From DASVEG01 sp036380695 (GTDB lineage Bacteria; Actinomycetota; Acidimicrobiia; Acidimicrobiales; CADCTF01), in NCBI GenBank assembly GCA_036380695.1, contig DASVEG010000111.1, positions 1-10,447 on the forward strand: a stretch of DNA of 10,447 nucleotides. Direction: 5' to 3'. Positions 1-6,363 of this stretch are shown here, in pieces; within the stretch, counting starts at the first letter, position 1, and each line of letters begins with the position of its first letter. A program made the position numbers and the translations under genes. A model generated the notes under the pieces. It did not search any database, was not told the origin of the DNA, and worked only from the letters and a program-made list of their open reading frames with translations.

Positions 1-114
1 CGTCGCCTCGTCGTCGAACGCGGTGCTCGCCCTGGCCATCTGGTCGGCATCGAGCAGGTCGCGGAGGCGCGTCGCCGCCGCTGCCGTCTCCTCCACCGGA
101 TGGGGACTACCCAC
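1..114 (-). CDS. N-terminal fragment of an unidentified protein (possibly DUF3500-like)
   Basis: An open frame of 38 codons runs from a GTG at 114 off the left edge. A TAG lies four codons upstream in frame and there is no other start between, so GTG is the first possible start. Third positions are mostly G or C, as in the real genes of the window. The start lies exactly 6 nt after a TAGAGT -10 element on the minus strand, the spacing expected for a leaderless mRNA, and there is no Shine-Dalgarno sequence. The peptide is helical, with the segment LRDLLDADQMARASTAFDDE. This loosely recalls the start of DUF3500 proteins (a helix with LxxLxxxQ, then a PFDDE-like segment), but the piece is too short to be sure. 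It is divergent from the small membrane protein at 139. Confidence 0.5.
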   Translation of the reverse strand, partial: MGSPHPVEETAAAATRLRDLLDADQMARASTAFDDEAT

Positions 115-120
115 GGCCGC

Positions 121-130
121 ACTCTACGAT
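121..130. promoter_or_regulatory. Overlapping divergent -10 elements (bidirectional promoter)
   Basis: On the plus strand TACGAT (125-130) is followed by 8 nt and the GTG at 139. On the minus strand TAGAGT (126-121) is followed by 6 nt and the GTG at 114. The two hexamers share the self-complementary TA at 125-126. Both match TAnnnT, and both place the start codon about where transcription should begin. I see no convincing -35 element on either side. Confidence 0.5.
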
Positions 131-138
131 CGGCGGCC

Positions 139-453
139 GTGCAGCCGATCGACGACCGACCGGTATCGGCCCTCCCGTCGCCGCTGGCGCGTGCGCTCGC
201 CTTCACCGCGATCGTCCTGGCAGGGTTGTGCGGCGCCCTCATCGGCTGGTCGTTCGTCGACCTGCAGTGCGCCGGCGACTGCACGACGCCGACCGGCATC
301 GGCGCCGTCGTCGGTGGGGTCGTCTCCGCGGCGGGCGTCGCCGTCGTCGCGGTGCTCACGCTGCGGGCGATGGGCGAGTGGAAGCGCATCCGCGAAGCCG
401 AGCTCTTCGGCGAGGAAGCCCCGCCCCACCAACCACCGATGATCCGCGAGTGA
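139..453 (+). CDS. Small two-helix membrane protein of unknown function
   Basis: The protein has 104 residues if it starts at GTG 139. I prefer that start to ATG 100 because the -10 element TACGAT lies 8 nt upstream, because ATG 100 would lie upstream of that promoter and overlap the divergent gene, and because no ribosome binding site precedes either. Visible parts are a proline-containing N-terminus, a hydrophobic helix at about 17-39, a short loop with C44 and C48 (CAGDC) that could form a disulfide if outside, a second Gly/Ala/Val-rich helix at about 53-75, and a charged tail (MGEWKRIREAELFGEE). The tail is probably cytoplasmic by the positive-inside rule. It ends 1 bp before the stop codon of the convergent deacetylase gene. 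I do not recognise the family and assign no function. Confidence 0.6.
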   Translation: MQPIDDRPVSALPSPLARALAFTAIVLAGLCGALIGWSFVDLQCAGDCTTPTGIGAVVGGVVSAAGVAVVAVLTLRAMGEWKRIREAELFGEEAPPHQPPMIRE

Positions 454-454
454 C

Positions 455-1147
455 CTACGGGAGCACGAGCCGGCGGAACCCCTCGGCGTAGCGGTACCCC
501 GACTGGCGGCCGGCCTCCTCCGCTCGCTCCTGCACGACGGCCCGCAACCACTCCCCCGCCTCGCCGAGCTGCGACTCGTGGCACGCGAGCGCGGTCGCCT
601 TGCGTTCGAGCGCGCCCTCGATGTCGACCCACGTGTCGGGTTCGAGCGCACCCGACAGCCACACCTCGTCGACGGCGTGCGCGTCGCCGGCCTCGGGGAA
701 GTACAGCCCGTTCCCCGCTTCGTGGGCGGCGGCGTCGAGGGTCGCCCATCCGACCTCGCGGTGGTCGCGGTGGTTCACGTACGCGCCGCCGAACACGACG
801 GCCGTCGGGTCGGGACACACGACGACCTCGGGCCGCACGTCGCGGATCAGGCGCACGATGTCGCCGCGCAACGACGCGTCGTTCGAGAGCTCGCCGTCGG
901 GCCGGCCGAGGAGGTGGATGCGATCGAGCCCGAGGGCGGCGACGGCCAGCTCGACCTCGGCGGCGCGCCGGTCCGCAAGGTCGCCCCTGTCGGTCGACGG
1001 GTCGGCCGCTCCCTTGTCGCCCGCCGCGCACACGACGACCTCGACGTGCGCGCCGTCCGCGGCCCACGTCGCCAGCGTGCCGCCCGCGGACACGTCCGCG
1101 TCGTCCGGGTGCGCGTAAACGGCGAGGACGCGCGCCGGCGTCGTCAC
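455..1147 (-). CDS. PIG-L/LmbE-family zinc-dependent N-deacetylase
   Basis: Members of this family remove acetyl groups from N-acetylglucosamine-type substrates (for example MshB and Mca in mycothiol metabolism, BshB in bacillithiol). Read from GTG 1147 the protein has 230 residues. It carries the metal-binding AHPDD motif (H13, D15, D16, where MshB has its own) and a downstream HRDH (H126-H129) that supplies the third zinc ligand. The usual Glu after AHPDD is Ala here (AHPDDADVSAGGT). At 230 residues it is shorter than MshB or Mca (about 290-300), so I do not call it a mycothiol enzyme. The GTG overlaps the TGA of the upstream threonine aldolase (GTGA), and a purine-rich AGGGGA lies just before it, so translation is probably coupled. 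An in-frame ATG at 1174 inside the aldolase gene is the alternative. The substrate is unknown. Confidence 0.87.
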   Translation of the reverse strand: MTTPARVLAVYAHPDDADVSAGGTLATWAADGAHVEVVVCAAGDKGAADPSTDRGDLADRRAAEVELAVAALGLDRIHLLGRPDGELSNDASLRGDIVRLIRDVRPEVVVCPDPTAVVFGGAYVNHRDHREVGWATLDAAAHEAGNGLYFPEAGDAHAVDEVWLSGALEPDTWVDIEGALERKATALACHESQLGEAGEWLRAVVQERAEEAGRQSGYRYAEGFRRLVLP

Positions 1148-2196
1148 TCCCCTGCCGATGCGATGGCCTTGCACGCCCGTTCGACGCCGTCGTCGTCGAC
1201 GTCGAGATGGGTGACGAACCGGATCACGCCCGGCGCGATCGTCCCGGCCCGCACGCCTTCGGCCTCGAGGTGGCCGAGCAGCTCCGCGGCGCGCGGATGG
1301 CGGAAGGTGACGACGTTCGTCCGGATCGTCGAGGGGTCGCAGCCCGACGCGGGCCAGCGGTCGGCGACCGCCTCGGCGAGGCGCTTCGCGCGGGCGTGGT
1401 CTTCGGCCAGTCGATCGATCATGGTCCGCAGGGCCACCAGCCCCGCGGCGGCGATGACCCCGGCCTGGCGCATGCCGCCGCCGAGCCGCTGGCGCTCACC
1501 ACGGGCTGCTTCGATCACGTCGGCCGGGCCAGCCAGCAACGAACCGACGGGCGCAGCCAGCCCCTTCGACAGGCACGACATCACCGTCGTCGCCCGCGCC
1601 GTCAGACGAGACGCGGGCACCCCAGTCGCCACCGATGCGTTGAAGAGCCGGGCGCCGTCGACGTGCACCGGGAGGCCAGCGGCTGCGTCGATCACCGCGT
1701 CGAGCCGCTCGGTCGGCCATGGCGCGCCGTCGGCCGGCATGTGGGTGTTCTCGAGGCAGAGCAGGCCCGGCCTCGGATAGTGGTGCTCCGCGGCCTCGAT
1801 GGCCCAGGCGACGTCGGCCGGGTCGATCGCGCCGTCGTCGTCGGGGAGCGCGGTGAACTGCACGCCCGCATTGCGCCCGCCGGCGCCATTCTCGTAGACG
1901 ACCACGTGGGCTCGGGCACCGGCAAGGACCGCGGTGCCGGGAGTAGCGAGGAGGCGGAGCGCGAGCTGGTTGGCCATGGTCCCGGAGGGGACGAAGAGGG
2001 CGGCGGCTTTGCCAACCATCTCGGCGTAGGTGTCCTGCAGCTCGTTGACCGTGGGGTCTTCGCCGTAGACGTCGTCGCCCACCTCGGCCCCGGCCATCGC
2101 GGCGCGCATCTCGGGCGTCGGGCGGGTCACGGTGTCCGACCGCAGGTCGACGAGCCCGCGATCGGCGCCCTCGCCGCGGCCGGGGGTGGCTGCCAT
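1144..2196 (-). CDS. ltaE: Low-specificity L-threonine aldolase
   Basis: This PLP enzyme (fold type I) cleaves L-threonine or L-allo-threonine to glycine and acetaldehyde in the cytoplasm. The 350 residues match the family's usual length. The N-terminal DLRSDTVTRPTPEMR (residues 17-31), VGDDVYGEDPTVNELQ (39-54), FVPSGTMANQLAL (68-80), HVDGARLFNA (178-187, with D180 and R183 near the cofactor) and the Schiff-base lysine K211 in CLSKGLAAPVGS are all present and intact. I start it at ATG 2196: the homology begins a few residues inside, and TAGCCT lies 8 nt upstream without a Shine-Dalgarno sequence, suggesting a leaderless mRNA. The frame stays open for about 330 more bases upstream, but that lies antisense to the phosphatase gene. 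It is first in a two-gene unit with the PIG-L deacetylase and diverges from the phosphatase at 2234. Confidence 0.95.
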   Translation of the reverse strand: MAATPGRGEGADRGLVDLRSDTVTRPTPEMRAAMAGAEVGDDVYGEDPTVNELQDTYAEMVGKAAALFVPSGTMANQLALRLLATPGTAVLAGARAHVVVYENGAGGRNAGVQFTALPDDDGAIDPADVAWAIEAAEHHYPRPGLLCLENTHMPADGAPWPTERLDAVIDAAAGLPVHVDGARLFNASVATGVPASRLTARATTVMSCLSKGLAAPVGSLLAGPADVIEAARGERQRLGGGMRQAGVIAAAGLVALRTMIDRLAEDHARAKRLAEAVADRWPASGCDPSTIRTNVVTFRHPRAAELLGHLEAEGVRAGTIAPGVIRFVTHLDVDDDGVERACKAIASAGE

Positions 2197-2204
2197 GGCG
2201 GCCG

Positions 2205-2227
2205 AGGCTACCGGCAGCCAGTAGACC
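2205..2227. promoter_or_regulatory. Divergent promoter region between ltaE and the phosphatase gene
   Basis: Only 37 bp separate the two start codons. On the minus strand TAGCCT (2210-2205) lies 8 nt before ATG 2196. On the plus strand TAGACC (2222-2227), a one-mismatch TAnnnT, lies 6 nt before GTG 2234. Neither start has a Shine-Dalgarno sequence. Each promoter's upstream part must fall inside the other gene. Confidence 0.4.
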
Positions 2228-2233
2228 TTTCGC

Positions 2234-3019
2234 GTGGCAGGCGGAAGCGACGAGCGGCTCGCGCTGGCCGCCTTCGCCGCGTCCGTCGCGGAGGAGGCGG
2301 GTGCGCTCCTGGTCGAGCGGCTGGCGCAGGTCCGGATCGTGGTCGACACCAAGTCGACGAGCACCGACATGGTCACCGAGGTCGACCGCGCGAGCGAGGC
2401 GTTGATCGCCCAACGCATCCTCGAGCACCGTCCGGGCGACGGTCTGGTCGGCGAAGAAGGCACCGCCCGACCGTCGTCGACCGGCGTCGAGTGGGTCGCC
2501 GACCCGCTCGACGGCACCACCAACTACCTCTACGGGTTCCCGGCGTTCTCCGTCTCCATCGCCGCGATGGTCGGCGGCGAGTCCGTGGCCGCCGCCGTGC
2601 ACGACCCGGTGCACCACGAGACGTTCACGGCCGCGCTCGGCGCGGGCGCGTGGTGCAACGGCCGGCGGTTGGCCGTCGCCGGCGCACCGGCGCTCGCGAC
2701 GGCACTCGTCGGCACGGGCTTCGGCTACGACGCCACCCGGCGCGCGGAGCAGGCCGCCGTCCTGCCGCGGGTGTTGCCCAACGTCCGCGACGTGCGGCGG
2801 ATGGGCTCGGCGGCGCTCGACCTTTGCTGGGTCGCGCTCGGCCGCCTCGACGCGTACTACGAGCGCGGTCTGGCCTTGTGGGACTGGGCGGGCGGGTCGC
2901 TCGTGGCCGCGGAGGCGGGCGCGACGGTGCTCACGCTCGACGACGGCACCACGGTCGCCGCCCCACCGCACCTCGTCGACGATCTCGTCGCGCTGCTGGT
3001 TGCCGACGGCATCGGCTGA
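2234..3019 (+). CDS. Inositol monophosphatase family phosphatase
   Basis: Enzymes of this Mg2+-dependent superfamily (IMPase/SuhB, histidinol-phosphatase, CysQ-like) hydrolyse small phosphomonoesters such as inositol 1-phosphate. In actinobacteria inositol feeds phosphatidylinositol and mycothiol synthesis. The 261 residues fit the family. Metal-binding motifs are complete: TEVDRASE (D51), GEEG (E74), WVADPLDGTTNYLYG (D90, D93) and the C-terminal WDWAGG (D217). The start is GTG 2234, without a Shine-Dalgarno sequence and 6 nt after a weak -10 element. The gene is divergent from threonine aldolase and ends 9 bp before the stop of the convergent dehydrogenase. The exact substrate (inositol phosphate, histidinol phosphate or another) cannot be read from the sequence. 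Confidence 0.93.
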   Translation: MAGGSDERLALAAFAASVAEEAGALLVERLAQVRIVVDTKSTSTDMVTEVDRASEALIAQRILEHRPGDGLVGEEGTARPSSTGVEWVADPLDGTTNYLYGFPAFSVSIAAMVGGESVAAAVHDPVHHETFTAALGAGAWCNGRRLAVAGAPALATALVGTGFGYDATRRAEQAAVLPRVLPNVRDVRRMGSAALDLCWVALGRLDAYYERGLALWDWAGGSLVAAEAGATVLTLDDGTTVAAPPHLVDDLVALLVADGIG

Positions 3020-3028
3020 CGCGCCCCG

Positions 3029-3859
3029 CTAGATCCCGAGGCCGAGGCGCATGACGCGGTCGCGGACGAACGTGGGCGTCAGCCGCGTCGCCACGTTCAT
3101 GAGCTGCGCGTCCATGCCGACGAGGTATCGCGACCGTGGGTACCTGGTGTCGATCGCCGACGCGATCACCTTGGCGCACTGTTCGGGCTTGCCCATCAGC
3201 GGCTCGATCATCCGCTGGCCCATGAGCACGCGCTGGTAGGCGCCGGCGAACCTCGACCCCGCCTCCTCGCGGCGATCGACGTCGGCCTGGAACTCCTCCC
3301 AGATCGACGTGCGGAAGCCGCCCGGCTCGATGAGCACGACCTTGATGCCGTCGCGTGCAAGCTCGATGCGCTGGGCGTCGGCAAGGGCCTCGAGCGCGTG
3401 CTTCGCACCCGCGTAGTGGCCGGCGAACGGGGCCGTCGTCATGCCGAGGATCGACGACACGTGCACGATCCGACCGCCGCCTTGTTCGCGCATGGCCGGC
3501 GCGGCGAGGCGCGACAGGCGCATCGGTGCGTGCACCATCGTGTCGAACAGCTGGTGGGCCTCGTCGTCGGTGACGTCCTCCACCGCGCCGTTCACGCCGT
3601 AGCCCGCGTTGTTCACCAAGCCGTACAGGTGGAGGCCGGACAGCGCCCGCTCGCACTGCTCGGCGTCGGTGACGTCCATGAGGACGGTGTGGACCTCCAC
3701 GCCGGCGTCGGCGGCCGCTTTCTCGACCTGTTCGGCCTTGGCCTCGGTCCGCACCGACCCGATCGACCGGAACCCGCGCCTCGCCAGCTCGATCACGGTC
3801 GCGAGCCCGATGCCCGAGTTCGCCCCGGTCGTCAGCACCGCGCGTTGGATGTCGCTCAT
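3029..3859 (-). CDS. Classical short-chain dehydrogenase/reductase (SDR)
   Basis: This is an NAD(P)-dependent oxidoreductase of 276 residues with a Rossmann fold. It has the cofactor motif TGANSGIG (11-18), the structural NNAG (83-86), catalytic S136, and YxxxK (Y149, K153), followed by EPGGFRTSIW (179-187). R37 just after the second strand suggests NADP(H) preference. The C-terminal part (YQRVLMGQRMIEPL, then SRYLVGMDAQLM) resembles SDRs annotated as ketoreductases or lipid-modifying enzymes, but the substrate is unknown. The start is ATG 3859, with GGAG 7 nt upstream and 14 bp after the phosphofructokinase stop, so it is probably the last gene of that operon. The open frame continues to 4408 antisense to nothing new: it lies in another frame of the phosphofructokinase gene and is not coding. 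Confidence 0.92.
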   Translation of the reverse strand: MSDIQRAVLTTGANSGIGLATVIELARRGFRSIGSVRTEAKAEQVEKAAADAGVEVHTVLMDVTDAEQCERALSGLHLYGLVNNAGYGVNGAVEDVTDDEAHQLFDTMVHAPMRLSRLAAPAMREQGGGRIVHVSSILGMTTAPFAGHYAGAKHALEALADAQRIELARDGIKVVLIEPGGFRTSIWEEFQADVDRREEAGSRFAGAYQRVLMGQRMIEPLMGKPEQCAKVIASAIDTRYPRSRYLVGMDAQLMNVATRLTPTFVRDRVMRLGLGI

Positions 3860-3873
3860 GTCGTCGCTCCGTC

Positions 3874-4902
3874 TCAGACGTGGAAGAGGTCCGCGATCGC
3901 GAGGAGCTCCTCGTCGACCGTCTTCAACTCGGTGACCGCCTCGCCGAGGGGGACGCGGACGATCTTGGCGTCGCGCAGCGCGACCATCGTCCCGAACTCG
4001 CCGTCGTGGACCGCGTCGATCGCGGCGACGCCGAACCGGGTCGACAGCACGCGGTCGAACGCGGTGGGCGAGCCGCCGCGCTGGATGTGGCCGAGCACGG
4101 TGACCCGCGTCTCGAACCCCGTCCGCCGTTCGATCTCCTCGGCCAGCAGCTGCCCGATCCCGCCGAGCCGCACGTGGCCGAACGCGTCGACTTCCTTCGA
4201 CTGCAGGACGAACGAGCCTTCCTTCGGCGTCGCCCCTTCGGCCACGACGACGATCGACGCGTACCTGCCCTTCTCGTGGCGCCGCTTGAGGTCGTCGCAG
4301 ATCTGCTCGACGTCGAACGGCCGCTCCGGCACCAGCACCTCCGCGGCCCCGCCCGCAATCCCTGCGTACGTGGCGATCCAGCCGGCGTGGCGGCCCATCA
4401 CCTCGCACACGAGCACACGGTCGTGCGACTCGGCGGTGGTGTGGAGCCGGTCGATCGCCTCGACGCAGATCTGCACCGCGGTGTGAAACCCGAACGTCAC
4501 CTCGGTGGCCGACAGGTCGTTGTCGATCGTCTTCGGCACGCCGACGACCGGGACGCCTTCGCCGTGCAGGCGGTGGGCGACCCCGAGGGTGTCCTCACCG
4601 CCGATGGCGACCAACCCGTCGATCCCGAGCCGCTCGAGGTTCGCCTTGAGCTTCTCGACGCCACCGTCGACCTTGTACGGGTTCGTCCGCGACGACCCGA
4701 GGATCGTGCCGCCCCTGGGCAGGATGCCGCGGCACCGCGCGACGTCGAGCTCCATCGTCAGGCCTTCGATCGGGCCCTTCCAGCCGTCGCGGAAGCCGAC
4801 GAAGTCGTCGCCGTACACCTGCTCGCCCTTGCGGACCGCGGCGCGGATGACCGCGTTGAGCCCCGGACAGTCGCCGCCGCCGGTCAGGATTCCGATTCGC
4901 AC
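3874..4902 (-). CDS. 6-phosphofructokinase, group A, with pyrophosphate-type donor residues
   Basis: The enzyme phosphorylates fructose 6-phosphate to the 1,6-bisphosphate in glycolysis; PPi-dependent forms work reversibly. The 342 residues match actinobacterial PFKs. Motifs are TGGGDCPGLNAVIR (7-20), GSSRTNP (69-75), IGGEDTLG (100-107), PKTIDND (123-129, catalytic base D127) and CEVMGRHAGW. Residues that separate donors in this family (Escherichia coli numbering, which coincides here) are D104 and K124; ATP enzymes usually have G104 and G124, PPi enzymes Asp and Lys. This predicts PPi as phosphoryl donor. Lys124 alone also occurs in ATP-using actinobacterial enzymes, so D104 is the deciding residue. 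The start is GTG 4902, with GGGAGG 4 nt upstream, 9 bp after the preceding gene's stop. The dehydrogenase follows 14 bp downstream. Confidence 0.94.
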   Translation of the reverse strand: MRIGILTGGGDCPGLNAVIRAAVRKGEQVYGDDFVGFRDGWKGPIEGLTMELDVARCRGILPRGGTILGSSRTNPYKVDGGVEKLKANLERLGIDGLVAIGGEDTLGVAHRLHGEGVPVVGVPKTIDNDLSATEVTFGFHTAVQICVEAIDRLHTTAESHDRVLVCEVMGRHAGWIATYAGIAGGAAEVLVPERPFDVEQICDDLKRRHEKGRYASIVVVAEGATPKEGSFVLQSKEVDAFGHVRLGGIGQLLAEEIERRTGFETRVTVLGHIQRGGSPTAFDRVLSTRFGVAAIDAVHDGEFGTMVALRDAKIVRVPLGEAVTELKTVDEELLAIADLFHV

Positions 4903-4911
4903 CGCGCCTCC

Positions 4912-5838
4912 CTACCCCGCCACCGTGCCGGCTTCGTTCGAACCGCCGGCCGTGCTGTTCTCCAACAGCTCGTACACGCCCATGCCCTCGAGGCCGTCGT
5001 CCGTGGCCAACCGCATCGGCCGTTCGTGCACGACCGTCGCGCCGCCGCCCGGCCGCACCGGCACCTCGGCCCCGTCCGCGTCGCCGCGGAACGAGAACCT
5101 CCGGTCCCCCTCGACGTGCAGCACCAGGTCGTAACCCTCGGGGACCCGGCCGGCGCCCTCCGTCGTCGCGCGGTCGGCCCCCACGATCAGGAGGTCCGAG
5201 CCGCCGTCGTGCACGAACCCGTTCACCGTGGTCTGCCCATTGGGCTGCACGACGTGGAACAGGTTGAAGCTGCGCGCCCCGTCGCCGACGAACCCCGTCA
5301 CCCAGTGCCACTCCCCGACCCCTGCCCAGTCGCGATACCCCCACGAGTGATCGCGTTGGCCGAACCCGTCGACGGTGAAGCTCTCGCCCCCGAGCGTCGC
5401 CTCACCCCGCACGCGACACGTCTGCTCGTAGTGACCCCATGCGACGGCCCTCGGGAGCGGGTGTGCATTGTCCGCGTAGTCGACGACCCCGGTGAACCCG
5501 TCCCACCGCAGGTACAGCCGCGCGTCGCCGGCGTCGAGCCGCACTTCCCAGGACTGCAGCGGCTCGATCTCCCGGTACCGGAGCTGCCCGATCGTCATGT
5601 CGTCCCAATCGGCGAGCGGCATGTCGTCGAGGTTGTGGCCGTAGCCGTAGAACGGTTCGCCGCGCCTCCACGCCAGCACGCCTGCCGTCGCGCCCGGCTG
5701 GTTCGGGAGAACTGCCATCCGCGTCAGCAGAAACAGCCCGGACCCCGGATCCCACACGTTGAAGTACAGCGAGTCGCTCCAGTGCGGGCTCGGGTCCTCG
5801 ACCGGGTGGATGCGCTCGTCGGCGCCGGTCACGGCCAT
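4912..5838 (-). CDS. AttH/CrtC-like lipocalin-fold protein (DUF7064/7065 type)
   Basis: The 308-residue protein has no signal peptide or membrane helix. The central motif GFGQRDHSWGYRDW (158-171) is the hallmark of a family related to AttH and to CrtC carotenoid hydratase-type double beta-barrels, for which biochemical function is mostly unknown. An aromatic-rich N-terminal part (HWSDSLYFNVWDP, 19-31) and WGHYEQTCRVRGE (134-146) fit that family. The start is ATG 5838, 9 bp after the nrdR stop. TAGGGT, formed partly by the nrdR stop codon, ends 6 nt before the ATG, so a separate leaderless transcript is possible; the same bases give only a weak Shine-Dalgarno. Phosphofructokinase follows 9 bp downstream. 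Its genomic partners do not reveal a substrate. The family assignment rests on remembered motifs. Confidence 0.72.
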   Translation of the reverse strand: MAVTGADERIHPVEDPSPHWSDSLYFNVWDPGSGLFLLTRMAVLPNQPGATAGVLAWRRGEPFYGYGHNLDDMPLADWDDMTIGQLRYREIEPLQSWEVRLDAGDARLYLRWDGFTGVVDYADNAHPLPRAVAWGHYEQTCRVRGEATLGGESFTVDGFGQRDHSWGYRDWAGVGEWHWVTGFVGDGARSFNLFHVVQPNGQTTVNGFVHDGGSDLLIVGADRATTEGAGRVPEGYDLVLHVEGDRRFSFRGDADGAEVPVRPGGGATVVHERPMRLATDDGLEGMGVYELLENSTAGGSNEAGTVAG

Positions 5839-5844
5839 CGAGCG

Positions 5845-5850
5845 ACCCTA
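5845..5850 (-). promoter_or_regulatory. Possible -10 element overlapping the nrdR stop codon
   Basis: TAGGGT on the minus strand begins with the TAG stop of nrdR and ends 6 nt before the ATG at 5838. It has the same spacing as the other proposed leaderless starts. Chance is a real possibility, because the TA comes from a stop codon. Confidence 0.3.
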
Positions 5851-6312
5851 CTGATCGTGGCGCGGGGCGCGTGAAAGCAACACGACCTCGCGCTCGAAGT
5901 CGGTCAAGTCCTCGAACCCCTTGTACACACTGACGAACCGGAGGTATGCGACCTCGTCGAGCGTCCGCAGCCGATCGAGCACGGCCCGACCGATCTGCTC
6001 GCTCGTCACCTCGGCCCCCTCCAGCCGGAGGGCCTCCTCGATCTCGGAGCCGAGCGCGTCGAGCGCGTCGTCTCCCACGGGCCGGTTCTTGGCCGCGGCT
6101 CGGACCCCGGCGACGATCTTCGAACGGTCGAAGGGGACACGTTGCCCCGAGCGCTTCACGACGAGCAGTGGCGCTTCCTCCAGCCGCTCGTACGTCGTGA
6201 ACCGGCGCGAGCACTGCAAGCACTCCCGGCGACGGCGAATGGCAGCACCGTCGTCCGCGGTGCGCGAGTCGACGACCTTGTCGTCGAGGCCGGCACACGA
6301 AGGGCACCGCAC
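5848..6312 (-). CDS. nrdR: Transcriptional repressor NrdR of ribonucleotide reductase genes
   Basis: NrdR senses ATP/dATP and represses ribonucleotide reductase operons through paired NrdR boxes. The protein has 154 residues, the usual length. It begins MRCPSC and has a four-cysteine zinc ribbon (C3, C6, C31, C34) with the conserved DSR and RRRREC between, FTTYER at 38-43, and an ATP-cone domain from about 49 (VVKRSGQRVPFDRSKI) to 139, including VAYLRFVSVYKGFED. All hallmarks are intact. The start is GTG 6312, which gives the invariant N-terminus. TACGGT lies 7 nt upstream and no Shine-Dalgarno is present, so it is probably leaderless. It lies 51 bp downstream of the LysM gene on the same strand, an order also found in mycobacteria (lexA, Rv2719c, nrdR). 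No ribonucleotide reductase gene is in the window. Confidence 0.97.
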   Translation of the reverse strand: MRCPSCAGLDDKVVDSRTADDGAAIRRRRECLQCSRRFTTYERLEEAPLLVVKRSGQRVPFDRSKIVAGVRAAAKNRPVGDDALDALGSEIEEALRLEGAEVTSEQIGRAVLDRLRTLDEVAYLRFVSVYKGFEDLTDFEREVVLLSRAPRHDQ

Positions 6313-6319
6313 GGATCGG

Positions 6320-6325
6320 ACCGTA
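6320..6325 (-). promoter_or_regulatory. Proposed -10 element of nrdR
   Basis: TACGGT on the minus strand lies 7 nt before the GTG of nrdR and matches TAnnnT. It suggests nrdR can be transcribed independently of the SOS-controlled LysM gene upstream. No clear -35 element or NrdR box was found in the 51-bp gap. Confidence 0.45.
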
Positions 6326-6363
6326 ACCCCAATCCGGCGTCGCCGTTCAGGTGGTCGGCGAAG

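Noticed and set aside
455..1147. Calling the deacetylase MshB or Mca of mycothiol metabolism
   Set aside because: The metal motifs are shared by the whole superfamily, the protein is about 60-70 residues shorter, and no other mycothiol gene is present.
2197..2523. Upstream extension of the threonine aldolase frame to a start at 2523
   Set aside because: It lies antisense to the conserved N-terminal half of the phosphatase gene, crosses the proposed promoter, and adds no family homology; ATG 2196 fits the family length.
3860..4408. Upstream extension of the dehydrogenase frame to 4408
   Set aside because: This is an out-of-frame reading of the phosphofructokinase gene, arginine-rich and without motifs; ATG 3859 has GGAG at 7 nt and starts the SDR fold correctly.
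4927..4940. TTCGTTCGAACCG near the start of phosphofructokinase as a LexA box
   Set aside because: GTTCGAAC has the half-sites in the wrong order and spacing for GAAC-N4-GTTC, and it lies inside the end of the AttH-like coding region.
3880..5874. 664-codon plus-strand frame opposite phosphofructokinase and the AttH-like gene
   Set aside because: It spans two well-supported genes on the other strand and has no motif; an artefact of high GC.
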